A DNA stretch of 64,000 nt, taken from Anabaena lutea FACHB-196 (GTDB taxonomy: Bacteria; Cyanobacteriota; Cyanobacteriia; Cyanobacteriales; Nostocaceae). Position 1 is the first letter of the stretch; each line of letters begins with the position of its first letter. Of the stretch, positions 1-8,306 are shown piece after piece. The DNA lies in contig NZ_JACJST010000019.1 in the NCBI RefSeq assembly GCF_014698305.1, forward strand, positions 1 through 64,000, read 5' to 3'. The notes beneath the pieces were generated by a model. The model did no database searches. It worked only from the letters and a program-made list of their open reading frames with translations, and was not told the DNA's origin. The translations under genes and the position numbers were made by a program.

Positions 1-100
1 AGTAATATTATTTATTTGTTATGTGTAAAATCATTTTTTTGTACGGTAAAGATTTTTTAGTGATGCCTGTTTTTAACTTGGCGATCGCACTTTTTTTGCC

Positions 101-271
101 CTACCTCACAAAATCGCGTTGCTCCCTAGTAGCTCCATGTCCTCGACCAGTCGCATATATTAACTCACTAGATTCAATTCCAGTTCTTTCTGACAATTCT
201 TGCAGCCTTGCCTTTATCTCTGGTAGTCCTTGCTGCACAGGATCAGGAAAAAGAACGGTGAAATCCTCCAT
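101..271 (-). CDS. Small hypothetical protein (56 aa)
   Basis: Not recognised. The chosen start is an internal ATG (protein begins MEDFTVLFPDPVQQ). The residues before it on this strand look non-coding. The remainder is hydrophilic with balanced charge and a likely helical middle (LPEIKARLQELSERTG), so it resembles real coding sequence. Its first 20 bases overlap a plus-strand reading frame that also looks genuine, which suggests a recombination joint in this debris. It could be a fragment of a longer protein or a chance frame. Confidence 0.25.
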   Translation of the reverse strand: MEDFTVLFPDPVQQGLPEIKARLQELSERTGIESSELIYATGRGHGATREQRDFVR

Positions 272-408
272 CCTGTATATATAGATGGACTTAGGTTTAG
301 TGGTGCTGAATGGGTATATGCGGTTAACCTCCCAGAAGATCACCCAGATTGGATATTGGAGGATAGCGAATGGGCAGAGGTTGAAGAAGAAGATTTAGAG
401 GAAATGTA
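252..408 (+). pseudogene. 3' fragment of an unidentified gene
   Basis: The frame ending at the TAA at 406-408 encodes an acidic C-terminal tail with a credible protein-like composition (GAEWVYAVNLPEDHPDW, then a run of Glu and Asp). No start codon or ribosome site precedes it, and the likely coding quality fades upstream of about 252. It is read as the tail of a gene whose 5' part is lost. The parent family is not recognised. It lies just upstream of a recombinase fragment, which fits a decayed mobile-element boundary. Confidence 0.3.
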
Positions 409-443
409 ACAGTTTATCCCTGGACAAAAACCAGGGATTTATT

Positions 444-635
444 TTGAGTATCTATAAAATTTTATATTCAACAAGATCAAATCCTTATTCCACACGCCAC
501 ACCTTTGCGACTTGGGCGATCGCATCGGGAATTACCCCAGATAAAGTAGCGCTATGGATTGGGGATGAAGTGGCCACAGTTTTGAAGCACTACTGTCACC
601 CCAACGTCGTTGAAGCTGATTGTCCGGATTTCTAA
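444..635 (+). pseudogene. Tyrosine recombinase (phage-type integrase), C-terminal remnant
   Basis: The product contains the box II region of tyrosine recombinases: STRHTFATWAIASG (H-x-x-R motif), a following W-I-G-D segment where LGH normally lies, and HYCHPN with the catalytic-Tyr-type context. A full integrase is about 300-400 aa; only about 50 aa of the catalytic C-terminus remain and the first conserved Arg is missing. The nominal start lies in unrelated sequence, so homology begins near 489. It is read as the scar of an integrated element that decayed or was cut off. Confidence 0.75.
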
Positions 636-734
636 CCCATTCTCAATAAGCAGCTGAGTTGTTGAGAATCTTACTACTCATTTACTACTCAAAAATAATT
701 TGACGGCGAGTGAAAACCTTGCTGGGAGAGGCAT

Positions 735-1916
735 TTATTTTAGTTGCCAATACTTGTAAGCTGCATATGCTAAAGTCACAACACCGGTAATAATCGCAGA
801 CTCATCTACTTCAAATTGAGGATGATGTAAGGGGTGATTAATAATTCTATCTTTGTAACCGACACCCAAACGAAACATCGAACCGGGGGCGTGTTCCAAA
901 TACACAGAAAAGTCTTCAGCACCAAGAGAGGGTTCAGGTAAGACTTGGACAGATTCGCTACTCCAAGCTTCTTCTGCTGATGATTGTAATAATTGTGTCA
1001 GAGCATAATCATTTTGTACACTTGGTACACCCTGACGATAATTAACTTGGTATTTTGCACCGTAAGAATTGCAAAGATTAGAGACAATGCCTTCAATCCA
1101 GTTTGGTAGTTGGGCGCGGGTTTCTGGGTGGAGCGATCGCACAGTCCCCAACAATTGTACTTTATCAGCAATTATATTCGGCGCTCTGCCACCATTAATC
1201 TGTCCAATACTCAACACTACAGGACGTAAAGGATTTTGAGTGCGGCTAATAGCTTGTTGCAGCGCCGTAATCACTTGGGACGCAATCCAAATTGCATCAA
1301 CTGCTTCATGGGGACGCGCACCATGTCCTGATTCACCAATAATTATAATCTCTAAATTATCTGCGGCTGCGGTCAAAGCCCCATAACGAATACCAATGGA
1401 ACCAGCAGGAATAGAAGGGAAAACATGAACCCCTAAGATAGCTGAAACATTATCCATCACCCCGTCTTTTACCATCCAGTTTGCCCCTTGGGCAATTTCC
1501 TCTGCTGGCTGAAATAAAAACCTGACGTTACCCTCCAACTCTGTCGCCACTTGGGATAGTACCATTGCCGTACCTAACCCTACCGTAGTGTGAACATCGT
1601 GTCCACAAGCGTGCATTACACCTTCTATACGAGAAGCATAGTCCAATCCGCTACGCTCTTGAATCGGTAAAGCATCCATATCAGTACGAATTGCCAACAC
1701 CCGATTATTTTGCTTAGTGCCTTGTAGTTCACCAATGACACCTGTTTTCCCCACGCCCTCTTCTACGTGTAAGCCACTAGAAGACAATACACCAGCAACA
1801 AAAGCAGATGTTTGATATTCTTGTCCGCTGAGTTCTGGGTGTAAGTGGATATGGCGGCGAATTTCCACTAAGCGGGGTGCTAGAGTGGTGGCTAAGTCTT
1901 TAATTCGGGTCAGCAT
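735..1916 (-). CDS. M20D family amidohydrolase (N-acyl-amino-acid hydrolase type)
   Basis: A metallo-amidohydrolase of the M20D group, which includes hippurate, IAA-amino-acid and N-acetyl-amino-acid hydrolases; the substrate cannot be told from sequence. The full length of 393 aa is typical. Metal-binding signatures are visible: RRHIHLHPELSG near residue 21, RTDMDALPI at 77-85, HACGHDVHT at 102-110, and the catalytic/metal pair EE at 139-140. A late HH motif (NHPLHHPQF) supplies the last ligand region. There is no signal peptide, so it is cytoplasmic. It is divergent from the aldolase gene upstream and apparently monocistronic. Confidence 0.9.
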   Translation of the reverse strand: MLTRIKDLATTLAPRLVEIRRHIHLHPELSGQEYQTSAFVAGVLSSSGLHVEEGVGKTGVIGELQGTKQNNRVLAIRTDMDALPIQERSGLDYASRIEGVMHACGHDVHTTVGLGTAMVLSQVATELEGNVRFLFQPAEEIAQGANWMVKDGVMDNVSAILGVHVFPSIPAGSIGIRYGALTAAADNLEIIIIGESGHGARPHEAVDAIWIASQVITALQQAISRTQNPLRPVVLSIGQINGGRAPNIIADKVQLLGTVRSLHPETRAQLPNWIEGIVSNLCNSYGAKYQVNYRQGVPSVQNDYALTQLLQSSAEEAWSSESVQVLPEPSLGAEDFSVYLEHAPGSMFRLGVGYKDRIINHPLHHPQFEVDESAIITGVVTLAYAAYKYWQLK

Positions 1917-2305
1917 TGAATTTATTTTAGTTTGTAATCTTTGTTTTCATAATAAAGAAGTGTTATTGAGCAAAATGCTCTAGTCTGACAAGACAGCAAA
2001 AAAACCAAACTAAGTAGAAAAATATGAACTAGGGTAAAACCATCTTTCCCCCTGTACTCTGCCTCTTGTATGCCCAGCGACCAAACGTTCTGAGTTTAAG
2101 GTAGCGAATATCACAGCAGTACATGGAAATGATAGATTATTTTGATATAGTAAGGTCGCAAAGTTTTTCAGCATAAGCATCCGCTACTAGTTATAATTTC
2201 CTATAAGTTGAAAAAAACCTTAAGATTAGCGTAACAATTACATTAAAATAAAGATTACGCTTCTATTAAACTGACTGGCTGATACCCAAATTAGGAGGAT
2301 TATAT
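1917..2305. other. Divergent promoter region between amidohydrolase and aldolase genes
   Basis: This 389-bp AT-rich intergenic stretch must hold promoters for two divergent genes. A TATAAT hexamer lies at 2192-2197, but no convincing -35 box sits at the right distance, so the plus-strand start site is not assigned. The near-perfect ribosome binding site AGGAGG at 2293-2298 fixes the aldolase start at 2306. No repeat element or RNA gene was seen. Confidence 0.4.
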
Positions 2306-3379
2306 ATGGCGCTTGTACCAATGCGGTTGCTTTTGGATCACGCTGCTGAAAACGGTTATGGCATCCCCGCTTTTAACGTAAACAACTTAGAGCAGATTCA
2401 GGCAATTATGAAGGCGGCGGCTGACACAGATAGCCCCGTAATTTTACAAGCTTCTCGCGGCGCTCGTAATTATGCAGGTGAAAACTTCCTGCGCCACCTG
2501 ATTTTGGCTGCGGTAGAAACCTATCCAGAGATTCCCATTGTCATGCACCAAGATCATGGTAATGCTCCTTCTACCTGCTATTCAGCTATTAAGAACAACT
2601 TCACCAGCGTGATGATGGATGGTTCTTTAGAAGCTGATGCTAAAACCCCAGCAAGTTTCGAGTATAACGTTAAAGTGACTAGCGAAGTTGTCAACGTAGC
2701 TCACTCTTTGGGTGTGAGTGTTGAAGGTGAACTAGGTTGTTTGGGTTCTCTAGAAACTGGTGCTGGTGAAGCTGAAGATGGTCACGGTTTTGAAGGTACA
2801 CTAGACCATTCTCAACTGTTAACTGACCCCGACGAAGCTGTTAACTTTGTAGAAGCAACTCAAGTAGATGCTTTGGCTGTGGCTATTGGCACAAGTCATG
2901 GTGCTTACAAGTTTACCCGTAAGCCTACTGGCGAAATTTTGGCTATCAGCCGCATTGAAGAAATTCACCGTCGTCTACCTAACACCCACTTGGTAATGCA
3001 CGGTTCTTCTTCTGTACCTGAAGATTTGATTGCACTGATTAACCAATATGGTGGTGCTATTCCTGAAACCTACGGTGTACCTGTAGAAGAAATCCAAAAA
3101 GGTATCAAGAGTGGTGTTCGTAAGGTAAATATCGACACCGATAACCGTTTGGCTATCACTGCGGCTGTGCGTGAAGCTTTGGCTGCTAATCCCAAGGAAT
3201 TCGATCCTCGTCACTTCCTCAAGCCTTCTATTAAATATATGCAGAAGGTTTGTGCTGACCGTTATGTACAGTTTGGTACTGCTGGTAACGCAAGCAAGAT
3301 TAAGCAAGTTTCTTTAGAAGATTTTGCTGCTAAGTATGCTAAAGGTGAATTGGTAATGAGAGCAGCTGCTAAAGTTTAA
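2306..3379 (+). CDS. fba: Fructose-bisphosphate aldolase, class II, Calvin-cycle type
   Basis: Catalyses aldol cleavage and formation of fructose-1,6-bisphosphate, and also of sedoheptulose-1,7-bisphosphate in the Calvin cycle; zinc dependent and cytoplasmic. The 357-aa product is the normal length for the cyanobacterial class II enzyme. Visible signatures are [10 protein letters not shown] near residue 21, the zinc-ligand motif HQDHGN at 81-86, [10 protein letters not shown] with following acidic residues, and [11 protein letters not shown] near the C-terminus. A strong AGGAGG site eight bases before the ATG and a clear terminator downstream suggest a highly expressed single-gene unit. Confidence 0.97.
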   Translation: MALVPMRLLLDHAAENGYGIPAFNVNNLEQIQAIMKAAADTDSPVILQASRGARNYAGENFLRHLILAAVETYPEIPIVMHQDHGNAPSTCYSAIKNNFTSVMMDGSLEADAKTPASFEYNVKVTSEVVNVAHSLGVSVEGELGCLGSLETGAGEAEDGHGFEGTLDHSQLLTDPDEAVNFVEATQVDALAVAIGTSHGAYKFTRKPTGEILAISRIEEIHRRLPNTHLVMHGSSSVPEDLIALINQYGGAIPETYGVPVEEIQKGIKSGVRKVNIDTDNRLAITAAVREALAANPKEFDPRHFLKPSIKYMQKVCADRYVQFGTAGNASKIKQVSLEDFAAKYAKGELVMRAAAKV

Positions 3380-3430
3380 TCTTTTTCAGCAATAATTAAT
3401 TAGGGTGTAGCGATGCTATGCCCATATAGT

Positions 3431-3471
3431 AAAAACCGGGTGACGTTACTGTTTCCCGGTTTTTTGTTTTT
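3431..3471 (+). terminator. Rho-independent terminator after fba
   Basis: Inverted arms AAAACCGGG and CCCGGTTTT are separated by a 14-base loop and followed by a T-rich run, 50 bases after the aldolase stop codon. A textbook intrinsic terminator for the aldolase transcript. Confidence 0.85.
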
Positions 3472-3515
3472 AGGTTAGAAAATGGCACAAATAAATTCTT
3501 TAATCGCTTTATTTG

Positions 3516-3548
3516 TCTGATAGCGTAGCGTGGCGCAAGCCATATCAG
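3516..3548. repeat. Small dispersed palindromic repeat
   Basis: The stretch reads CTGATAGCG TAGCGTGGCG CAAGCCATATCAG and is nearly self-complementary at its ends (TGATA...TATCA). Variants of its core (GCGTGGCG..AAGCCAT) occur at 6917-6931 and, inside another element, at 9750-9766. This matches the very small dispersed repeats known from Nostoc genomes. Confidence 0.6.
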
Positions 3549-3601
3549 GATTTACAAGATGTTTCTTCTCAGTGATTATCTTTGATTTTTAAGGATAATT
3601 G

Positions 3602-4267
3602 CTATGCTTTCACCATTGCTTTTTGTTGCTGTTTACGCTTAATCATAGATCCTGCACCCATAGCACCAAAAGCTAAAAGACCTAATACAGAAGCGGGTTC
3701 GGGAACAGCCTCAACTTCAACATATTTCACTAAATAGTCATCATTACCATCGGTAACAGTGAATCCAAAAACAGTGCCTGTTGGAGAAGGGCTAAAGGTG
3801 AACTTACTAATGTCAAGATCCAAGAAATTACCACCAGGAATATCAGCAGCAATAAATTGATTTCCATCTACTAACAGTTTAAAGCTGTCATTGCTGCCGA
3901 CACGACTAAAGGTGGCAGAAAGTAGTTTTACTGCTGTGTTAGTAAAAGTCAATTTGAGTGTTTCTCCAAGGCCAGTTCCCCCATCAATCTGATTCCCTCC
4001 TACATTCAATATATTATTATTGTTTGCTACTCCTAGCCCTAATATGCTTTGGTAAACATTTCTAGATGCACCACTGTTTTGAGTTCCTGTTGCTACTAGT
4101 GAAATACCATCTTCACTGTAGCTAAAGCTGGAACTTATTTGAGGTAGATTCAGTCCATTTCCCAGATAGAAGGTGGTAGCTGATGCTTTTCCTGTGGTAG
4201 CCATTACTGCTATTGCAGAGGTCGCAGCTAATACCGAAATTTTTTGAAGCAGGCTTAAAGTTGTCAT
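3602..4267 (-). CDS. PEP-CTERM domain secreted protein
   Basis: A 221-aa exported protein. It has an N-terminal signal peptide (residues 1-30, ending near ATTGKASA) and a C-terminal sorting tag: the VPEPASVLG motif near residue 187, a hydrophobic helix, and a basic tail (IKRKQQQK). Such tags are recognised and cleaved by exosortases; a cyanoexosortase gene lies at the right end of this window. The mature part is Ser/Thr/Asn/Gly-rich beta-type sequence with no recognised domain, so its own function (surface or matrix protein) is inferred. It stands alone between unrelated genes. Confidence 0.85.
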   Translation of the reverse strand: MTTLSLLQKISVLAATSAIAVMATTGKASATTFYLGNGLNLPQISSSFSYSEDGISLVATGTQNSGASRNVYQSILGLGVANNNNILNVGGNQIDGGTGLGETLKLTFTNTAVKLLSATFSRVGSNDSFKLLVDGNQFIAADIPGGNFLDLDISKFTFSPSPTGTVFGFTVTDGNDDYLVKYVEVEAVPEPASVLGLLAFGAMGAGSMIKRKQQQKAMVKA

Positions 4268-4410
4268 TCAATTCGTTCCTAAAAATAAATAGTGGAATTT
4301 ATACTGATAATTATGTGATTTGCACGTTTCAGTGACTTCACTGAGAGAATAATTTCATACTCTAACTGTCTTGTCAACTCTTTGTAGCTATCTTCACAGA
4401 AAAAATACAA

Positions 4411-4596
4411 TTAAATATACTGACTAACATCTTTTTCCTGGCTATAAAACCTGAGTAAAGACTGTTGTTCTGTGATTTTGCTTGCCTCAATAAAAATTTG
4501 TTGCAAAAGTTTATTTAATTTTTGATGAATTTCCGGTAATATTACGCTAGTGTAAATACTAAGCTGTTGTGCATATTCTGGTAACGTGAATATCAC
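4411..4596 (-). CDS. Small hypothetical protein (61 aa)
   Basis: Not recognised. The hydrophilic, helical composition (LPEIHQKLNKLLQQIFIEASKI, split here as two helices around residues 20-42) looks protein-like rather than random. There is no signal peptide or membrane segment. No strong ribosome site is evident. It lies between a PEP-CTERM gene and a terminator-like hairpin, and may be a remnant. Confidence 0.35.
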   Translation of the reverse strand: MIFTLPEYAQQLSIYTSVILPEIHQKLNKLLQQIFIEASKITEQQSLLRFYSQEKDVSQYI

Positions 4597-4623
4597 TGTT
4601 AGCTAGGTTATGAAAGAGAATTT

Positions 4624-4645
4624 AAAACCCACAGAAGTGGGTTTT
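4624..4645. terminator. Terminator-like hairpin
   Basis: Arms AAAACCCAC and GTGGGTTTT form a 9-bp stem with a 4-base loop. It lies about 230 bases beyond the stop codon of the minus-strand amidase gene. Being symmetric with A and T runs, it could terminate in either direction. Confidence 0.5.
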
Positions 4646-4796
4646 CTATCTAGGGTTTGCTGAAAAAATGCAAAACGCAGATAAATCAAAAGTTTGAGGC
4701 TGATAAATAGGAAAAAAGTGCAAGGGTTTTGAAGGGTATACGTCAAAAAGTGTGCATTTTTTGGTATTTCGAGAGATGGGAAAGGAATTTTCAAAC

Positions 4797-4836
4797 CTCC
4801 TCCTGACTCCTGACTTCTGACTCCTGACTCCTATCC
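4797..4836. repeat. Heptamer tandem repeat (TGACTCC type)
   Basis: About five copies of a 7-base unit, CTCCTGA with variants, stand in tandem between genes. This is the short tandemly repeated repetitive (STRR) class common in heterocystous cyanobacteria. Shorter runs of the same unit occur inside the inverted-repeat elements at 6635-6750 and 9671-9776. Confidence 0.75.
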
Positions 4837-4875
4837 CCTCACGGAAAGACTTTCTCAGCAAGCCCTATCTAGATT

Positions 4876-5688
4876 CTAAAATACTCGATGTTGTAAAGAT
4901 GGCATTTGGCGACGTACTTGTTCTAGTCTGGTGGGTTTAATTTCTGCGATCGCTACTCCTGGTTTATCTCCGGCATCTGCTAAAATTACACCCCAAGGGT
5001 CGATAATCATCGCGTGGCCGTGGGTTTGACGACGGGCGTAGTTAGTACCGGTTTGGGCTGGTGCAATTACGTAATAAGTATTTTCAATGGCTCTAGCTTG
5101 TAGTAGTACTTGCCAATGGTCTTTACCTGTAAAAGCAGTGAAAGCCGCAGGCACAAAGACAACATCCGCTCCCTTGTCTGACAAATGTCGATACAGTTCG
5201 GGGAAGCGGACATCATAGCAAATAGAAAGTCCTAGATTACCCAAGTTGTCGGAAAAATGGACTGGGGGTAAAGCTTTTCCAGCCATAACAGTGCTAGATT
5301 CTTGGTAAGTGTTGCCGTCAGGGACATTGACATCAAATAGATGTGCTTTGTGGTAACGGGCGAGTTCTTCACCGTTAGGATTGATTAGTAAAGCCGTGTT
5401 GTAGACTTTGCTTGTGCCGTCTACAGGGACGGGAAAGCCGCCGCCAAGGATGGTAATTTGGTGGCGTTGTGCCATCGTTTTCAGAAATTTTGCTGATTCA
5501 AAAGCGATCGCTTCCCCTTGTGTGAGTTTGTCTTTTTCTTCTCCCATGAAGGAGAAATTTTCTGGTAAACCTACCAATTCCGCACCCTGACGCACAGCCA
5601 AGTCAATTAATTCTTCTGCCTGTGTCAAGTTTTTCTGTAGATCAGGCACACTGGTCATTTGAATAGCGGCGGCTAAATAAGACTTCAT
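4876..5688 (-). CDS. Carbon-nitrogen hydrolase, Nit1/Nit2-type (deaminated glutathione amidase-like)
   Basis: A nitrilase-superfamily amidase of 270 aa. The catalytic triad is visible: Glu43 in GLPENFSFMG, Lys114 in RYHKAHLFDV, and Cys157 in LSICYDVRFPELYR. The cysteine-elbow context and length match the Nit1/NitFhit group, whose members hydrolyse deaminated glutathione as metabolite repair; this substrate is inferred from family. Cytoplasmic, single-gene unit; the start ATG at 5688 fits the conserved N-terminus (AAIQMTSVPD). Confidence 0.88.
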   Translation of the reverse strand: MKSYLAAAIQMTSVPDLQKNLTQAEELIDLAVRQGAELVGLPENFSFMGEEKDKLTQGEAIAFESAKFLKTMAQRHQITILGGGFPVPVDGTSKVYNTALLINPNGEELARYHKAHLFDVNVPDGNTYQESSTVMAGKALPPVHFSDNLGNLGLSICYDVRFPELYRHLSDKGADVVFVPAAFTAFTGKDHWQVLLQARAIENTYYVIAPAQTGTNYARRQTHGHAMIIDPWGVILADAGDKPGVAIAEIKPTRLEQVRRQMPSLQHRVF

Positions 5689-5796
5689 AGATTCAAAAAC
5701 AAACAGTGAATTTGTACGGGATAGATTTTTAAATATATCTTTATTGGTAGAGGCTAGTACCGCTTTCTGAGAATTAAAAATAAAAATAAAAACTTA

Positions 5797-5821
5797 AAAA
5801 AGCTTGTTTCATCAGCTTTTT
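5797..5821 (-). terminator. Rho-independent terminator of the HAD hydrolase gene
   Basis: Arms AAAAAGCT and AGCTTTTT flank a 9-base loop. On the minus strand the stem is followed by a T-rich tract, 125 bases past the stop codon of the HAD gene. Confidence 0.6.
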
Positions 5822-5946
5822 GCCTCTTTTAGATGGTAACTGGGTTTCCGCCGGTACCAGTCATAATTGCGTCATTTGCGCTTTTTTGACAATTCTCTCC
5901 CCTAATCTTCTCCTGGGTAAAAAAGTTGAGGGGAGTTACGAAGAAT

Positions 5947-6600
5947 TTAATAATTTTGCTCGCGGTTAATCCAAATCCCCCTGATTCCGGCAGCTTTAGC
6001 ACCGTGATAATCATCTGTAATGCTGTCACCAATATGCCATGCTTCCTCTGGGGAACAGCTATGGCTTTGCAGGGCTAGTTGAAAAATTTGCGGATCTGGT
6101 TTAGCTGCACGCACTTGAGTAGAAATGGTAATGGATTTAAAATAATCTCTGAGTCCCAAGCTTTGTAAAACTGAGTACAGTCGAGAATCGAAATTAGACA
6201 ACACACCTAATTCTACCCCCAACCGTCGCCAGTTCACCAAAGCTAGGGGAACATCTGGATAAACAAACCAAGGTTCAGCAGTGCCAAAGTGGATATAGAG
6301 TTCACTAAAGAAAGCAGAAAAGTCAGAAAATTCTTTGAGAACACCTGCACCTTCAAAGGTATTTAGGGCTATGATTCGCCACCAATCAAATTCCCGTTGG
6401 GCAATATCCTTAATATCTGCATCCAGAAATATAGGTGGTGGTGCAGCTTTAAAGCTTTTAAAAAATTGTTTATTCAGGATTTCGGGGGAAACCACAACGC
6501 CAAATTCTTGAGCTATTTGACTATAAACTATACCTACACTGCCTTTGACACCAAAGAGTGTACCTACAGCATCTACAAAAATAACTTTCGGTTTTTTCAT
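5947..6600 (-). CDS. HAD superfamily hydrolase (subfamily IA)
   Basis: A 217-aa haloacid-dehalogenase-like phosphatase. Motif I is FVDAVGTLFG near residue 9 (nucleophile Asp10, followed by V-G-T rather than the usual D-G-T). Motif II is LGVLSNFDSR, motif III the Lys of AAKPDPQIF, and motif IV GDSITDDYHGAKAAG. The second acid of motif I (normally DxD) is Val here, so phosphatase activity may be altered; this variant is common in the cyanobacterial/plant HDHD3-like group. The substrate is unknown. It has its own terminator downstream and a repeat-filled region upstream. Confidence 0.85.
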   Translation of the reverse strand: MKKPKVIFVDAVGTLFGVKGSVGIVYSQIAQEFGVVVSPEILNKQFFKSFKAAPPPIFLDADIKDIAQREFDWWRIIALNTFEGAGVLKEFSDFSAFFSELYIHFGTAEPWFVYPDVPLALVNWRRLGVELGVLSNFDSRLYSVLQSLGLRDYFKSITISTQVRAAKPDPQIFQLALQSHSCSPEEAWHIGDSITDDYHGAKAAGIRGIWINREQNY

Positions 6601-6634
6601 AATAAATAATAATAGTACCTAATGCTAATTACTT

Positions 6635-6750
6635 ACAGCAGATTGCAGATCAATGGGGTACAGAATCAAAATTGAAACCTAGACACCAAGCCAGTTTTAC
6701 TCCTGAACCGGAGGTCTGCGAAGCGTCTCCTGACTCCTGAATTCTGCTGT
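6635..6750. repeat. Inverted-repeat miniature element, family A, copy 1
   Basis: It begins ACAGCAGATTGCAG and ends ATTCTGCTGT, so the tips are inverted repeats (ACAGCAGA/TCTGCTGT). The first 70 bases (GATCAATG.GGTACAGAAT, then GAAACCTAGACACC...) match the copy at 9671-9776 almost exactly. The 3' part contains the TGACTCC heptamer and a small palindrome (GTCTGCGAAGCGTCTCC). It has no coding capacity, consistent with a MITE-like element. Confidence 0.7.
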
Positions 6751-6840
6751 ATAAATCAATAGGGTTCAATTAGGACTGATATAGGAATTATCAATGATAT
6801 CTGATATCATGTCCGTCTAACGGGACTTAGGCAAAAAAAA

Positions 6841-6875
6841 TCTCCGCGTCCCCGCGTCTCCCTCTCTCCGCGTCA
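6841..6875. repeat. Octamer-type tandem repeat (CGCGTC-rich)
   Basis: A short run of related units (CCGCGTCC, CCGCGTCT, CTCCGCGTC) of the STRR class. Similar runs occur at 35323-35398, 38326-38531, 46849-46892 and 63114-63139. Confidence 0.6.
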
Positions 6876-6946
6876 GTCTAAATGATAAGTATTCAACCGG
6901 ACAGGATATGATAGCTTGCGTGGCGTTGCCATAAAATTTTAAGTCT

Positions 6947-7005
6947 CCTAGGGTGGGAAATGCCAACCGCAGCAATGATTTAGGTGGGCAATGCCCACCC
7001 TACGG
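6947..7005. repeat. Palindromic intergenic repeat (TAGGGTGGG family)
   Basis: The ends CCTAGGGTGGG and CCCACCCTACGG are inverted repeats, with a second internal pair GGTGGGCAATGCCCACC. This type recurs at 29638-29726 and 53364-53393 and is a common cyanobacterial intergenic palindrome. It precedes the 3' end of the NDH-2 gene and may act as a terminator. Confidence 0.6.
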
Positions 7006-7075
7006 TTGAATGTATTTACCAATTTTTTCTTTCCCTACACCCCACACCCAGCCTCAACAGATCGAAAGTGATTTA

Positions 7076-8266
7076 CTAAGAAATGGTTTCGATAATCGGA
7101 CGAATTAGCCAGTTAAAGCCTACTTTGAGTTGATGATCTAAAGTTGGTAGCCTATACAAATAAGCTAGACGACGGGCGAGGTATGCTAAAGAACCATCTA
7201 GTTTGATGCCTAAACCTGTGAAGGTGGCGTTGTCTACTCCCAAGGCCATCATTTCCCCGAATTGTTGATAGCGGAAGGGAAGTAGGGGACGATTGGTTAA
7301 AGAAGCCCAGATGTTCCATGCTGTATAATCGGCTTGTTGAAAGGCGACTTGGGCTGTGGCGGGTACTTGCTTTCCTTCTGCGTCAAGACAGTCGGCTAAG
7401 TCTCCTAAGGCAAAAATTTCTGGATGTTCAAATACTTGCAGTTGAGGTGTTGTGATAATTTGGCCACGCTGGTTTTGCTTGAGGGGGAGGGTTTTGATTA
7501 CCGGGGCGACTCTTGTTCCTACTGTCCAGATTACCAAATCTACGGGAATTTCGTCTATTTGATCTTTATACTCTAGGGAGATGGTATCTTCTGCAATTGA
7601 TACTACTTTGGTTTCTAAGTCAATAAACACGCCTCTGGTATCTAAGGCTTTTTTGGCTGCTTGGCGGTTAAACTCTGGGGAAGTTCGTAAAATTTGATCG
7701 CTGATTTCAATGAGGCGAAAGCGTCCTTTTTCGCCAATTCTATCTGCGAGTTTACAGGCTAATTCTACGCCACTATAACCAGCACCAACGATGGCGACGC
7801 GAATTTTTTCAGTATTTGATTCTTCTAAAATTCGCAGGCGTTCTTCTAAACGATAAACGTCAGTGATGCTACGGAAGGGATAGGCATATTCTGTCGCGCC
7901 TGGTACTAAATCTAGAGGTGTTTCGCCACCTAAAGCTAATACTAGCCGGTCGTAGGAAATTCCTGAACCATCTTGTAACTGTACCTGTTGCTTGTCTATG
8001 TCAATTCCTGAGACAACTGCTTGATGAAAACGCACTCCTGTACCTTGTAGCAGTTCTTGGTAGGGAGGGGCAATTTCCCAGGTTTGGAGTTCGCCGGTGA
8101 GGAGTTCGTAGAGTAGGGGAGAGAAGATAAAGCGATCGCTCTGATCTACTAATATAATTTCAGGTTTGGAACTAGATTCCCAAGGTAATTGGCTTAAACG
8201 AAGGGCGGTGTAGAGGCCACCAAAGCCGCCACCTAGGATACAAATTCTTGTAGTTGGTTGAGTCAT
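7076..8266 (-). CDS. Type II NAD(P)H:quinone oxidoreductase, NdbB-like
   Basis: A flavoprotein oxidoreductase of 396 aa. The FAD dinucleotide fold is ICILGGGFGGLYTALRL at residues 8-24, the NAD(P) fold VAIVGAGYSGVELACKL at about 157-173, and the FAD-contact motif IFALGDLADC near 295. Such enzymes move electrons from NAD(P)H to a membrane quinone. The sequence resembles the NdbB/NDC1 branch, which reduces demethylphylloquinone in phylloquinone synthesis; that assignment is from family resemblance only. No transmembrane helix is seen; the C-terminal amphipathic region probably attaches to the membrane. Single-gene unit. Confidence 0.85.
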   Translation of the reverse strand: MTQPTTRICILGGGFGGLYTALRLSQLPWESSSKPEIILVDQSDRFIFSPLLYELLTGELQTWEIAPPYQELLQGTGVRFHQAVVSGIDIDKQQVQLQDGSGISYDRLVLALGGETPLDLVPGATEYAYPFRSITDVYRLEERLRILEESNTEKIRVAIVGAGYSGVELACKLADRIGEKGRFRLIEISDQILRTSPEFNRQAAKKALDTRGVFIDLETKVVSIAEDTISLEYKDQIDEIPVDLVIWTVGTRVAPVIKTLPLKQNQRGQIITTPQLQVFEHPEIFALGDLADCLDAEGKQVPATAQVAFQQADYTAWNIWASLTNRPLLPFRYQQFGEMMALGVDNATFTGLGIKLDGSLAYLARRLAYLYRLPTLDHQLKVGFNWLIRPIIETIS

Positions 8267-8306
8267 GGTTTTTTATAGAAAGCTAAATCCCAGCCAGGTA
8301 TTTATT

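Noticed and set aside
2975-3307. 110-aa frame antisense to the aldolase gene
   Set aside because: Shadow frame of a highly conserved gene; no ribosome site and an unlikely composition.
4603-4861. Two overlapping minus-strand frames
   Set aside because: Phe/Leu-rich low-quality sequence running through a terminator hairpin and heptamer repeats.
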